Shown here: positions 43,777 to 51,831 of the stretch, in pieces | Layout of the letters: every line of letters begins with the position of its first letter | How positions within the stretch are numbered: the first letter of the stretch is position 1 | DNA from: Candidatus Zixiibacteriota bacterium | GTDB taxonomy: Bacteria; Zixibacteria; MSB-5A5; GN15; JACZUZ01 | Length of the DNA: 64,000 nt | Direction: 5' to 3' | Assembly (NCBI GenBank): GCA_024280775.1 | Contig: JAJRPM010000010.1 | Coordinates: 124,001-188,000, forward strand | Position numbers and translations under genes: made by a program | Notes under the pieces: generated by a model | What the model was told of the DNA's origin: nothing | Databases searched by the model: none | Seen by the model: only the letters and a program-made list of their open reading frames with translations

Positions 43777-45597
43777 TTGCCTTACCAACCCATAGAAAAC
43801 TACGGAATCATCGGTGACTTGCACACAATTGCCCTAATCGGTATGAACGGTTCAATCGACTGGCTATGCTTTCCCCATTTCGACTCACCCGCTGTTTTTG
43901 CGGCTATTCTCGATAGCGAAAAGGGCGGAAGTTTCAAAATAGCCCCCCAGGCCACCGACGTGACTTTCAAACAACTCTACTGGCCCGACACCAATGTTTT
44001 GGTGTCACGTTTCCTGAGTGTCGAAGGTGTAGGTGAAATCACCGATTTTATGCCCATGGGCGAACGCACTAAGTCAACTAAGCGCCATCAGCTAGTCCGC
44101 AGAGTCTCTGTGGTGCGAGGCTCAATGTGTTTCCGCATGCAATGTCTCCCGGCTTTCAATTTTGCGCGTGATAAACACACTGTAAGCGTCACTCAAAACG
44201 GTGTGCGTTTTGAATCAGAGGCCATGTCAATTCATTTATCAGCCACCATTCCTATTAAAATAGTAGGCAATGCCGCAGAGGCAGAATTTACCTTGCATGA
44301 AGGCGAAGAAATAATCTTCGCTATCGACGATTGTTTGGCGACGAATGATGAAGGCGCGGCAATCACTGAAGCGCAATCATTCGATATGTTCACTCGCACC
44401 GTCAGCTACTGGCGTCGTTGGCTCTCGAAATGCACCTACACCGGTCGCTGGCGTGAGATGGTCAATCGCTCTGCTTTAACCCTGAAGCTCCTAACCTACG
44501 AACCCACCGGAGCCATTGTTGCCGCCCCCACTTGCTCCTTACCGGAAGATATAGGTGGTGAACGCAATTGGGACTACCGCTACACTTGGATTCGAGATGC
44601 AGCTTTCACCACCTATGCCCTGTTGCGAATCGGATTTACAGAGGAAGCCGCGGCTTTCATGCATTGGCTCGAGGCGCGCTGTCAGGAACTGAACCCCGAT
44701 GGGTCACTACAAATCATGTATAGCATTGACGGCAAACACAAGATAACTGAGGAAACCTTGCCCCATCTCGACGGCTATCGTGGCTCAAAACCTGTGCGTG
44801 TGGGAAATGCGGCCTACAACCAGTTACAGTTGGATATTTACGGCGAACTACTCGATGCCGTATACCTTTTCAACAAACATGGCGCCCCAATTTCCTATGA
44901 CATTTGGCTCTCACTGCGTCGTCTCATTCAGTATGTTTGCGATAACTGGCGACGACCCGATGAGGGGATATGGGAAGTTCGTAGCGGACAACAACATTTT
45001 GTCTATTCAAAACTAATGTGCTGGGTCGCGCTCGACAGAGGCATACGTCTAGCGACCAAGCGTTCTTTTCCAGGCCATATTCCTGAATGGAGAAAAGTTA
45101 GAGATGAAATATATGAAGACATAATGGATAATGGATGGTGTGACGATATTGAAGCTTTCACCCAAAGTTATGAAAGCGAATCCCTGGATGCCGCAAATCT
45201 GATGATGCCGCTAGTGTTTTTCGTGGCCCCAACCGACCCGCGCATGCTAAAAACACTAAAGGCCATCAACCGCTCCCCGAACAAAGGCGGCTTAGTATCG
45301 AACTCTCTGGTTCACCGCTACAATTCAAAAAAATCTGACGATGGTCTTTCAGGAGAAGAAGGAACATTTAATATCTGTACCTTCTGGCTGGTTGAGGCCC
45401 TAACCAGAGCCGGCCAATTGGATGAAGCGCGTCTGATGTTTGAAAAGATGCTGGGCTATGCCAATCATCTTGGTCTTTACGCTGAAGAAACCGGACATTC
45501 TGGCGAAGCGCTAGGAAATTTCCCCCAGGCCTTTACTCATTTAGGGCTAATAAGTTCAGCCTTCAACCTGGATAGGGCGTTAGGAAATAAAGGATAA
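43777..45597 (+). CDS. Glycoside hydrolase family 15 enzyme (glucoamylase/trehalase-like)
   Basis: A 606-residue cytosolic GH15 protein with an N-terminal beta-sandwich (to about 215) and a C-terminal (alpha/alpha)6 barrel. It begins [37 protein letters not shown], the signature of the bacterial GH15 branch that includes trehalases and glucoamylases. The barrel has [23 protein letters not shown] and the C-terminal [26 protein letters not shown], where catalytic Glu residues are expected. The start is TTG 43777: AGGAG lies nine bases upstream, while the TTG at 43768 abuts that site. The substrate (trehalose or alpha-1,4-glucan) is not decided by sequence. Confidence 0.92.
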   Translation: MPYQPIENYGIIGDLHTIALIGMNGSIDWLCFPHFDSPAVFAAILDSEKGGSFKIAPQATDVTFKQLYWPDTNVLVSRFLSVEGVGEITDFMPMGERTKSTKRHQLVRRVSVVRGSMCFRMQCLPAFNFARDKHTVSVTQNGVRFESEAMSIHLSATIPIKIVGNAAEAEFTLHEGEEIIFAIDDCLATNDEGAAITEAQSFDMFTRTVSYWRRWLSKCTYTGRWREMVNRSALTLKLLTYEPTGAIVAAPTCSLPEDIGGERNWDYRYTWIRDAAFTTYALLRIGFTEEAAAFMHWLEARCQELNPDGSLQIMYSIDGKHKITEETLPHLDGYRGSKPVRVGNAAYNQLQLDIYGELLDAVYLFNKHGAPISYDIWLSLRRLIQYVCDNWRRPDEGIWEVRSGQQHFVYSKLMCWVALDRGIRLATKRSFPGHIPEWRKVRDEIYEDIMDNGWCDDIEAFTQSYESESLDAANLMMPLVFFVAPTDPRMLKTLKAINRSPNKGGLVSNSLVHRYNSKKSDDGLSGEEGTFNICTFWLVEALTRAGQLDEARLMFEKMLGYANHLGLYAEETGHSGEALGNFPQAFTHLGLISSAFNLDRALGNKG

Positions 45598-45772
45598 GTA
45601 AAGCATCCCAAGCATCTTTTGGAACCCGCTGTCACTCTTGGCCGTATTATACCGGGGATGATTGACAATGGACCCTGGCAGTCTAGATTGTCCGAACCAA
45701 TGCCTTGAACGAGTTCCAGGGGCATACTATATATCACATCGGCCCAACGGAGCCTTACCAACGGAGAAAATC

Positions 45773-46801
45773 ATGAAACACAATGCGCTAAGACTCTTGT
45801 CATTCATCCTAATTGCGCTGACTGTTGGATCTTGCAATCAGCTTACAGCGAAAAAGAGCTCGCTTTCCGCAAATAGAGCGGGCATGGAATCCTTCAAATT
45901 CTCCTACCAAATCTCTGTGCCGGATGTCCCCCCCGGATCCAAGTCAATTGAAGTTATTCTCCCCTCTCCCCCATCCGACGACAAACAGATTATCCGCAAT
46001 TTCCGCATTTCTTCGAACCTGCCTGACTCGCAATACTTTGACCCTGAATATGGCAACAATATCCTACTATTCAACTCAACAGACAGCATCCCGGACAACA
46101 TAGAAATTACCATGACCTTTGACGCCACGCGCAAACAACGAGCTCCACTCGACTCAGTCGCAACGGACAATCCCAACCCTGCCTCCAACAACACTATTCC
46201 GGATTCTCTTGAAAAATACCTACTTGCCAATACACTGGTGCCTATCGATGGTCAAATTCAACGCGAGGCTGATTCATTGATGAGCGAAGACCTATCCCCA
46301 CTGGAGAAAGCCCATATACTCTACAACCATCTCTTCGAAACCATGAAATATGACAAAAGCGGCGTGGGATGGGGCAATGGAGACGCTCTCTATGCCTGCG
46401 ATGTTCGACGAGGCAATTGCACCGACATCCACTCTCTCTTCATCGGCATGGCCCGCTCCCAGGGAATTCCAGCCAGGTTCAGAATCGGCTTCCCGCTCCC
46501 CGAAGAGCTCTCAATCGATAAAGCAACAATCACCGGATACCATTGCTGGGCAGAATTCTACATCGCTGATATCGGATGGATTCCGGTAGATATTTCCGAG
46601 GCCATCAAACGCCCGAAGCTAAAGGAATACTATTTCGGACGCCTGGACCCCAACCGAATAGGCTTCACAATCGGTCGAGATATAGTCACCCCAACTAGCT
46701 TTGGCGAGCAATCTTTCAACTATCTCATTTACGCCCAGGTCTTCATCGACGGAGTGCGCGTTGAAAATGTCGAGCGACATTTCAGTGTATCCGCCTCATA
46801 A
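45773..46801 (+). CDS. Transglutaminase-like cysteine protease-fold lipoprotein
   Basis: A 342-residue envelope lipoprotein. The signal MKHNALRLLSFILIALTVGSC has its lipobox Cys at 21. An N-terminal beta-rich part (to about 140) precedes a transglutaminase core domain: catalytic Cys in RRGNCTDIHSLFIGMARSQGIPARF, His in TGYHCWAEFYI and Asp in IGWIPVDISEA. GGAG seven bases before ATG 45773 sets the start; the frame is open to 45662. The fold serves as peptidase or crosslinking enzyme in bacteria; the substrate is unknown. It follows the GH15 gene by 175 bp. Confidence 0.88.
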   Translation: MKHNALRLLSFILIALTVGSCNQLTAKKSSLSANRAGMESFKFSYQISVPDVPPGSKSIEVILPSPPSDDKQIIRNFRISSNLPDSQYFDPEYGNNILLFNSTDSIPDNIEITMTFDATRKQRAPLDSVATDNPNPASNNTIPDSLEKYLLANTLVPIDGQIQREADSLMSEDLSPLEKAHILYNHLFETMKYDKSGVGWGNGDALYACDVRRGNCTDIHSLFIGMARSQGIPARFRIGFPLPEELSIDKATITGYHCWAEFYIADIGWIPVDISEAIKRPKLKEYYFGRLDPNRIGFTIGRDIVTPTSFGEQSFNYLIYAQVFIDGVRVENVERHFSVSAS

Positions 46802-46985
46802 AGCATCAATCAGTAGCAAACTCTGCTTTCGATTCGTTTGAGATATAATAATTTCAGGGCCTTTTTTGACCTTGCTAATCAGCGCTTCATCATTCATATT
46901 CTTTCTGCGTATATATACGCTACAAAAGAACGGAATCAGAAAAATAACTAGAATGGTTTTAATAACCTGAGCTTAGGGGAAGAGT

Positions 46986-47510
46986 ATGTTTAGAAAATTA
47001 TCAGTACTTGGTTTCATCGTGTCATTCGTTTTTGTGGCGGCCACCGTCGCAAGCGCTGGCGATAGCACAGAGACTCGCGGGGGAATGGAACATCCTTCAG
47101 GTGGAATGGAACATCCTTCGGGTGGAATGGAACATCCTATGGACGGTGATGAAGCTACTTCTAGTGTAGACAAAGAAGCATTAGCTATAGCCATAACCAA
47201 CTATGTGAACAAAGACACCAAGCTCAAAGGTGGATTTTTCATGTTGTATGATTCAGTGGATAAGAAACCTCTAGCGCTGACCTTAACCAAAGTGCACAAA
47301 GACAGACTTTCAAAGGTTGGCGAAAATCTGTACTTCGCTTGCTCTGATTTCAAAGAGGTCGGCGGAACAATGTATGACTTGGATTTCTTCATGAAAAGCG
47401 TCGATGACAATCTGATGGTAACCGAAGTAAAGGTCCATAAGAAGGCCGACACTCCTCGCTACAAATGGCACGAGATGAATGGTGTTTGGATGACGATGGA
47501 AGTCAAATAG
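46986..47510 (+). CDS. Secreted protein with GGMEHPS repeats, unrecognised family
   Basis: A 174-residue exported protein. The signal peptide (MFRKLSVLGFIVSFVFVAATVASA) is followed by three tandem copies of GGMEHP(S/M) (about 32-51), rich in Met, His and Glu, and then a globular domain with LKGGFFMLYDSVDKKPLALTLTKVHKDRL, YFACSDFKEVGGTMYDLDFFM and TEVKVHKK, ending RYKWHEMNGVWMTMEVK. The repeats suggest metal binding (inference). The strong site GGGGA before ATG 46986 and the strong terminator after it mark a single well-expressed gene. I have a faint memory of similar domains in other Gram-negatives but cannot name one. Confidence 0.82.
   Translation: MFRKLSVLGFIVSFVFVAATVASAGDSTETRGGMEHPSGGMEHPSGGMEHPMDGDEATSSVDKEALAIAITNYVNKDTKLKGGFFMLYDSVDKKPLALTLTKVHKDRLSKVGENLYFACSDFKEVGGTMYDLDFFMKSVDDNLMVTEVKVHKKADTPRYKWHEMNGVWMTMEVK
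47079..47141 (+). repeat. Three tandem 21-bp repeats within the secreted-protein gene
   Basis: Units at 47079-47099, 47100-47120 and 47121-47141 share GGxGGAATGGAACATCCT and each encode GGMEHP(S/M). Near-identity at the DNA level points to slippage or recent expansion, so copy number may vary between strains. Confidence 0.92.
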
Positions 47511-47533
47511 TAGAAAAGTAATTAGCATGAATG

Positions 47534-47570
47534 CAGGCCAGTCACAGTTGTGACTGGCCTGTTTTCATTT
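47534..47570 (+). terminator. Rho-independent terminator after the GGMEHPS-repeat gene
   Basis: A long inverted repeat CAGGCCAGTCACA/TGTGACTGGCCTG (47534-47561) with a minimal loop is followed by TTTTCATTT. Confidence 0.92.
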
Positions 47571-47608
47571 GTATCAAACTCTCTAGAAACGTTACAATCT
47601 CTATAACA

Positions 47609-49009
47609 TCATCCAAGACTCATAAACAGGTTATTCAAAGATTCAGCGAGCGTAGGATGCGCAAAAACACCGTCACGTATCTTAGTGTAAGGCACAGCGC
47701 CCATCATCGCCATCTGCAACACTGACATAACCTCACCACCCTCAACGCCCAACACCATAGCGCCAAGAATCAAATCAGTCTTAGGATCAACCAGCGCCTT
47801 CATGAACCCACGAGTTTCATCCATCTCCAGCGCCCTTGCCACATGAGTCATAGGAATCTTCGCAACTCGAACTTCAATCCCCGCCTCTTTCGCCTCACGC
47901 TCGCTCAGCCCCACCCGAGCCAATTGCGGATCAATAAACATCGTATAAGGAACCATACGCCCCTCGGTAGATGCCGAACCATTCTCCAATAAGTTCGTAC
48001 GCAATATCCGAAAATCATCATAAGCAATATGCGTAAAAGCCGGGCCGCCATTGATATCACCTAACGCATACACTCCCGAGATATTTGTCTCCAGTTTCCC
48101 GTTCACCGGAATGTAACCACGCTTGTCACAATCTATTCCAGCCGCCGAAAGATTCAATCTATCAGCATTCGAAGTACGTCCTGCGGCCATCAGAACATGC
48201 GAACCTCGAATCTCTCTCTCTTCGCCGCCTTGGCTAACTGTCAGAACAACAGAGCCGTCCGAATCCTTGTGCGCTTTGGTCGGGGAACAATTCAGTTCAA
48301 TTGTCATACCTTCACCAGTCAGGATTTCCGCTACCGCATCGGCTACGTCATCGTCCTCACGTCCCACCAGTTTCGCGCCGCGATTCACAACTGTGACCTG
48401 CGAACCAAACCGTCGAAACATCTGTCCAAACTCAAGACCAATATACCCGCCGCCAATAACTATCAAATGCTCCGGGACAGAATCCAACTCCATTATCGAC
48501 GATGAGGTAAGCGCATCAACTCCGTCTATTCCTGGAATCTTAAGTATGGTCGGACGCGCCCCGACATTGATAAATATCTTATCTGATGAAATAGTCCGTG
48601 TCCCGCCATCATTAAGCGCCACCTCCAATGTAAGCGCATCGACAAACTTCGCCATACCGCGTATCAAATCAAGAGTCTCTATCCGCTCCAGCCCCTTCTC
48701 GCTACCGGAGCTAAAAGAATGAACAATCTTGCGCTTTCGCTCACGCACCACAGACATATCCATCGTAAACTTGCCAAGCCCTACCCCATATTCAGCCCCG
48801 CGTGAAGCCAAATATGCAACCCTGGCGCTGGCAACCATTGTCTTGGTCGGCGTACAGCCAACATTCACACACGTACCGCCAATAGCCCCGCACTCAACAA
48901 TCGCCATATTCCACCCGGCGCGAGCAAAGTTGGCCGCCAATGGCTTTCCACCCTGACCGGTACCTATAACTATTCCATCGTATTGTTTGGTAGACTGTTT
49001 TTCGGACAT
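47609..49009 (-). CDS. Mercuric reductase-like pyridine nucleotide-disulfide oxidoreductase
   Basis: A 466-residue FAD enzyme. The FAD motif GIVIGTGQGGKPLAANFARAG has Gln where relatives have Ala/Ser. The redox-active disulfide is GGTCVNVGCTPTKTMVASARVAYL, the NAD(P) motif is LIVIGGGYIGLEFGQMF, and the C-terminus has the catalytic His in DGVFAHPTLAESLNNLF. There is no N-terminal heavy-metal-associated domain and no C-terminal Cys pair, so mercury reduction is unlikely; this common MerA-like subgroup has no settled substrate. AAGGGA seven bases before ATG 49009 sets the start; the frame is open to 49087. No mer genes are nearby. Confidence 0.88.
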   Translation of the reverse strand: MSEKQSTKQYDGIVIGTGQGGKPLAANFARAGWNMAIVECGAIGGTCVNVGCTPTKTMVASARVAYLASRGAEYGVGLGKFTMDMSVVRERKRKIVHSFSSGSEKGLERIETLDLIRGMAKFVDALTLEVALNDGGTRTISSDKIFINVGARPTILKIPGIDGVDALTSSSIMELDSVPEHLIVIGGGYIGLEFGQMFRRFGSQVTVVNRGAKLVGREDDDVADAVAEILTGEGMTIELNCSPTKAHKDSDGSVVLTVSQGGEEREIRGSHVLMAAGRTSNADRLNLSAAGIDCDKRGYIPVNGKLETNISGVYALGDINGGPAFTHIAYDDFRILRTNLLENGSASTEGRMVPYTMFIDPQLARVGLSEREAKEAGIEVRVAKIPMTHVARALEMDETRGFMKALVDPKTDLILGAMVLGVEGGEVMSVLQMAMMGAVPYTKIRDGVFAHPTLAESLNNLFMSLG

Positions 49010-49195
49010 TGAGAATTCCCTTCGTTGTCGCCTTCTTCTTTCAGCGTCAGAATCGTCTATTAAAACCCTAAGGTCAATTCCCAACAACGATTCCCCAGAA
49101 CATTTCCTATTGCGCAGTGTTTATCTTCGTAGACGCAGGACAACAAACTGCAAAACATGTTTGAACTGAGTATAATATCTTTAGGGGATCTAATA

Positions 49196-49315
49196 ATGAA
49201 ACCACTCAATAGTCTAAAGACCTTTCATATTGATGCGCGAGGCGCATCAATGATAATCAACCAACTCCTCTCAGAAGAATCCAGCGATGAATCACACTCC
49301 GGTTCCAAACGATAG
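49196..49315 (+). CDS. Possible small ORF (39 aa) overlapping the HAD gene start
   Basis: ATG 49196 opens a 39-codon frame beginning MKPLNSLKTFHIDARGASM and ending SGSKR, stop TAG 49313-49315. TATAAT at 49171-49176 and AGGGGA about eight bases before the ATG form a better expression signal than anything at the HAD start (49287), which lies inside this ORF in another frame. A perfect 10-bp palindrome ATTGATGCGC/GCGCATCAAT (49229-49251) lies within it. It may be a leader peptide or a small protein coupling translation of the HAD gene. It resembles nothing I know; it may be chance. Confidence 0.35.
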   Translation: MKPLNSLKTFHIDARGASMIINQLLSEESSDESHSGSKR

Positions 49316-50018
49316 TAAAGCATCTATAGACCTCACTAACATAGAAGTAATCAGCTTCGATTGTTACGGAACCTTAATTGACTGGGAAACCGGCATCCAT
49401 GACGCCCTAACACCTGTCCTTACCAACCACGGAGTAAACTTAGACCGCGATAGCCTGCTAACAATACATAGCGAACTTGAGCCCAAAATTCAAAGCGCCA
49501 AATACATCCCCTATCACCAAGTTCTAATTGAAGTCGTCAAAGGTTTCGCAAAACGCTTTGACTTTCAACCAACCGCCGCAGAACTGGTCAGATTGGCAGA
49601 CTCAGTTGGCGATTGGCCAGCGTTTCCAGATTCAATCGAAGCTCTCAAAAAACTAAAGCGCATCCGCAAACTAGCTATCTTCTCAAACATCGATAATGCT
49701 ATGATACATCTGTCTATAAAGCGCTTGGAAGTGGAATTTAATTGGGTAATTACAGCGCAGAGCGCCCGAGCCTACAAGCCAGCGTTGTCAGTCTTCCATC
49801 ACGTATTCAAAGCAACGAATCTGAAGCGAAATCAAGTACTCCACGTAGCGCAAAGCATATTCCATGACATAGCTCCGGCAAACGAATTGGGGATTCGAAG
49901 TGTGTGGGTGAATCGTCGCAAGGGGCTAACCGGAACAGGCGCCACTCCACCGGCTACCGCTACGCCGAATTTGGAAGTCAGCTCACTAGCGGAGCTCGCA
50001 GAGATTCTCACTGCGTAA
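49287..50018 (+). CDS. HAD-family hydrolase, haloacid dehalogenase type II-like
   Basis: A 243-residue hydrolase. Motif I VISFDCYGTLIDWETG contains the nucleophilic Asp; motif II is in AIFSNIDNAMI; motif III Lys is in SARAYKPALSVFHHVF; motif IV is HVAQSIFHDIAPANELGIRSVWVNRR. The CYGTLIDWE start and the small four-helix cap match the L-2-haloacid dehalogenase type II subgroup, though many members act on phosphate esters instead. No good ribosome-binding site precedes ATG 49287; a short ORF with a strong site overlaps it. It converges with the kyn operon, ten bases apart. Confidence 0.88.
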   Translation: MNHTPVPNDSKASIDLTNIEVISFDCYGTLIDWETGIHDALTPVLTNHGVNLDRDSLLTIHSELEPKIQSAKYIPYHQVLIEVVKGFAKRFDFQPTAAELVRLADSVGDWPAFPDSIEALKKLKRIRKLAIFSNIDNAMIHLSIKRLEVEFNWVITAQSARAYKPALSVFHHVFKATNLKRNQVLHVAQSIFHDIAPANELGIRSVWVNRRKGLTGTGATPPATATPNLEVSSLAELAEILTA

Positions 50019-50027
50019 ACGCCCCCT

Positions 50028-50651
50028 TTAGAGTTCTCGTAGTAACGCGCGAACCGGTGAGGCGTCCATTCCTACAATTTTCAACGGAACAGCAATCAAT
50101 TCATAGCGCCCCGGCTTAACTTCATCCAAGCACAGATTCTCCAAAATCGCAACTTCCCCATTGCGAAAGATGTGATGTGAATCAAGAGTTTTGGAGTCAA
50201 AGCGATCTACCGAAGGCGTGTCAATCCCAACCAGAGAAACGCCCAAACTCACCAAAGCTCGCGCAGCCTCCTGGCTGAAATAACTGAACGTATCTACAAA
50301 GCCAGCGCTACTGGCCGTCAAGGTCTTGAACAGTATTCTCTCTGTACCGCTGATATCGGCAGATGCAACGTGCCGCTCTTTGATTGTTTCAGAATTAGTC
50401 GCATCAATTACCAGCGCCTCACCGATATACGGTTCGAGTGAACAATCATCAATCGATTTGGCGCCCTCAGCAACATGCAACGGCGCATCAGCATGTGTCC
50501 CGGTATGCAAACTCATTGTCACCGTGCCCACATTCACTGAATCACCTGTGGCAATTCGCATCACCCATCGGTTTTCAAACTCCGTATCACCTGGCCAAAC
50601 TGCAGTATCCGGCGATAAAGGTTGCGAGATATCAATTATTTTACCCGGCAT
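50028..50651 (-). CDS. kynB: Cyclase-family protein, kynurenine formamidase (arylformamidase)
   Basis: A 207-residue metal-dependent hydrolase expected to convert N-formylkynurenine to kynurenine. DISQPLSPDTAVWPGDTEF is the KynB N-terminus; SLHTGTHADAPLHVAEGAKSIDD supplies the HxGxHxD metal-binding motif; GIDTPSVDRFDSKTLDSHHIFRNGEVAILENLCL is a family-specific segment. The gene overlaps the kynU-like gene upstream by 11 bases, so the two are translationally coupled and probably act in sequence. Other cyclase-family functions exist, but the context supports kynB. Confidence 0.88.
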   Translation of the reverse strand: MPGKIIDISQPLSPDTAVWPGDTEFENRWVMRIATGDSVNVGTVTMSLHTGTHADAPLHVAEGAKSIDDCSLEPYIGEALVIDATNSETIKERHVASADISGTERILFKTLTASSAGFVDTFSYFSQEAARALVSLGVSLVGIDTPSVDRFDSKTLDSHHIFRNGEVAILENLCLDEVKPGRYELIAVPLKIVGMDASPVRALLREL

Positions 50652-51831
50652 GTGCAGCGCTCGATGGCTTGCTCTGATTCTCTACTGTAATTCTATCTAT
50701 CTCTGCAAACAAATCACGAATCTCATCATCGGTATTGTAAAAATGCGGTGACACACGTATCCCGCAACTTGGACGGTAATCCACTAGAAAGTTGCGTTCG
50801 TTTAGCGTGGCGCAAAGTTCCAACCCATCCGGTAAGTCCAACGCGACTGTTCCAGCTCGTTTTTCAGGATCATCATGTGTCGTAGTTTTCCAGTTCCGCT
50901 CTTGCGCAAGATTCAATATCATCGCGCTCATTTCCTTAGAGCGCTCACGAATACTCTCTACTCCGATTTCTGTAATCAAATCCAAACCGCCCTGACAGGT
51001 ATAGAGAGCCGGTATCACCGGCGTCCCGCTTTGAAATTTGTATGCGCCTTCTGTATGCTTGCTTGCTCCTCTTTCAAATCCAAATGGATTCTCATGCGCC
51101 AGCCAACCGGTAAACTTCGGACTCAACGTTTCAGCAAGATCAGGTCGAACATAAAGAAAACAAGCCCCCGGCCCACCACACATCCACTTGAGAAGCCCGC
51201 CAACCGCGAAATCTACTTTCAGTTCAGACAAATTCACCGGAACTACACCAACAGATTGAAAAATATCCAACACCACCATCGCCCCAACACTATGCGCCTT
51301 TTCAATAATAGCCTTGGCGTCAACAATATATGAAGAGCGAAACAAAACATGCGAAATAGGAACCAACAACGTTCGCTCGTCAATAGCCTCAAGTAAGGCA
51401 TCAAGTGGAGCGCTAATCCCATCCGGGCAAGGCACAATCTCTATTTCAAATTTATCCCTGGCATGCGCATGATAGAGATATTGAATCGACGGAAACTCCA
51501 TATCGACCATCACTATCTTATTGCGCCCAGCCGGAATATTAGTCTTATCAAAACAGGAGATGATAGTCTCTTCAGCGCTAGTGACATTCGCGTGCATTGA
51601 CACACTATTCTCCGGCGCTCCTACGAGCGCCCCGATCTTGTCACCAACCTCGCGCGGCAACATCCACCATTCCTCACTCCAGGCCCGAACACCTCTCTCG
51701 GCCCAAACATCAGAATACCGCTGGCTATATTCACGGGCGCTATTGGGCATCGCCCCCAAAGAATTGGCTATCAAATAGTGACAACCATGCAATGAATCAA
51801 ACCGATTGCGGTAATCAAGTAACTCACTCAT
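50641..51831 (-). CDS. kynU: Kynureninase-like class V PLP enzyme
   Basis: A 396-residue PLP-dependent enzyme of the class V aminotransferase fold. YLIANSLGAMPNSAREY is the kynureninase N-terminal signature; WAERGVRAWSEEWWMLP, VPISHVLFRSSYIVDAKAI and VVLDIFQSVGVVPVNL follow, with the PLP Lys in VGGLLKWMCGGPGACFLYV and the end YRPSCGIRVSPHFYNTDDEI. It would cleave kynurenine or hydroxykynurenine to anthranilate or hydroxyanthranilate plus alanine. It overlaps nadE (8 bases) and kynB (11 bases). Substrate assignment is supported mainly by kynB next to it. Confidence 0.82.
   Translation of the reverse strand: MSELLDYRNRFDSLHGCHYLIANSLGAMPNSAREYSQRYSDVWAERGVRAWSEEWWMLPREVGDKIGALVGAPENSVSMHANVTSAEETIISCFDKTNIPAGRNKIVMVDMEFPSIQYLYHAHARDKFEIEIVPCPDGISAPLDALLEAIDERTLLVPISHVLFRSSYIVDAKAIIEKAHSVGAMVVLDIFQSVGVVPVNLSELKVDFAVGGLLKWMCGGPGACFLYVRPDLAETLSPKFTGWLAHENPFGFERGASKHTEGAYKFQSGTPVIPALYTCQGGLDLITEIGVESIRERSKEMSAMILNLAQERNWKTTTHDDPEKRAGTVALDLPDGLELCATLNERNFLVDYRPSCGIRVSPHFYNTDDEIRDLFAEIDRITVENQSKPSSAAHAG

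Noticed and set aside
47609-49009. True mercuric reductase of a mer operon
   Set aside because: No N-terminal metal-binding domain, no C-terminal Cys pair, and no merR, merT or merP nearby.
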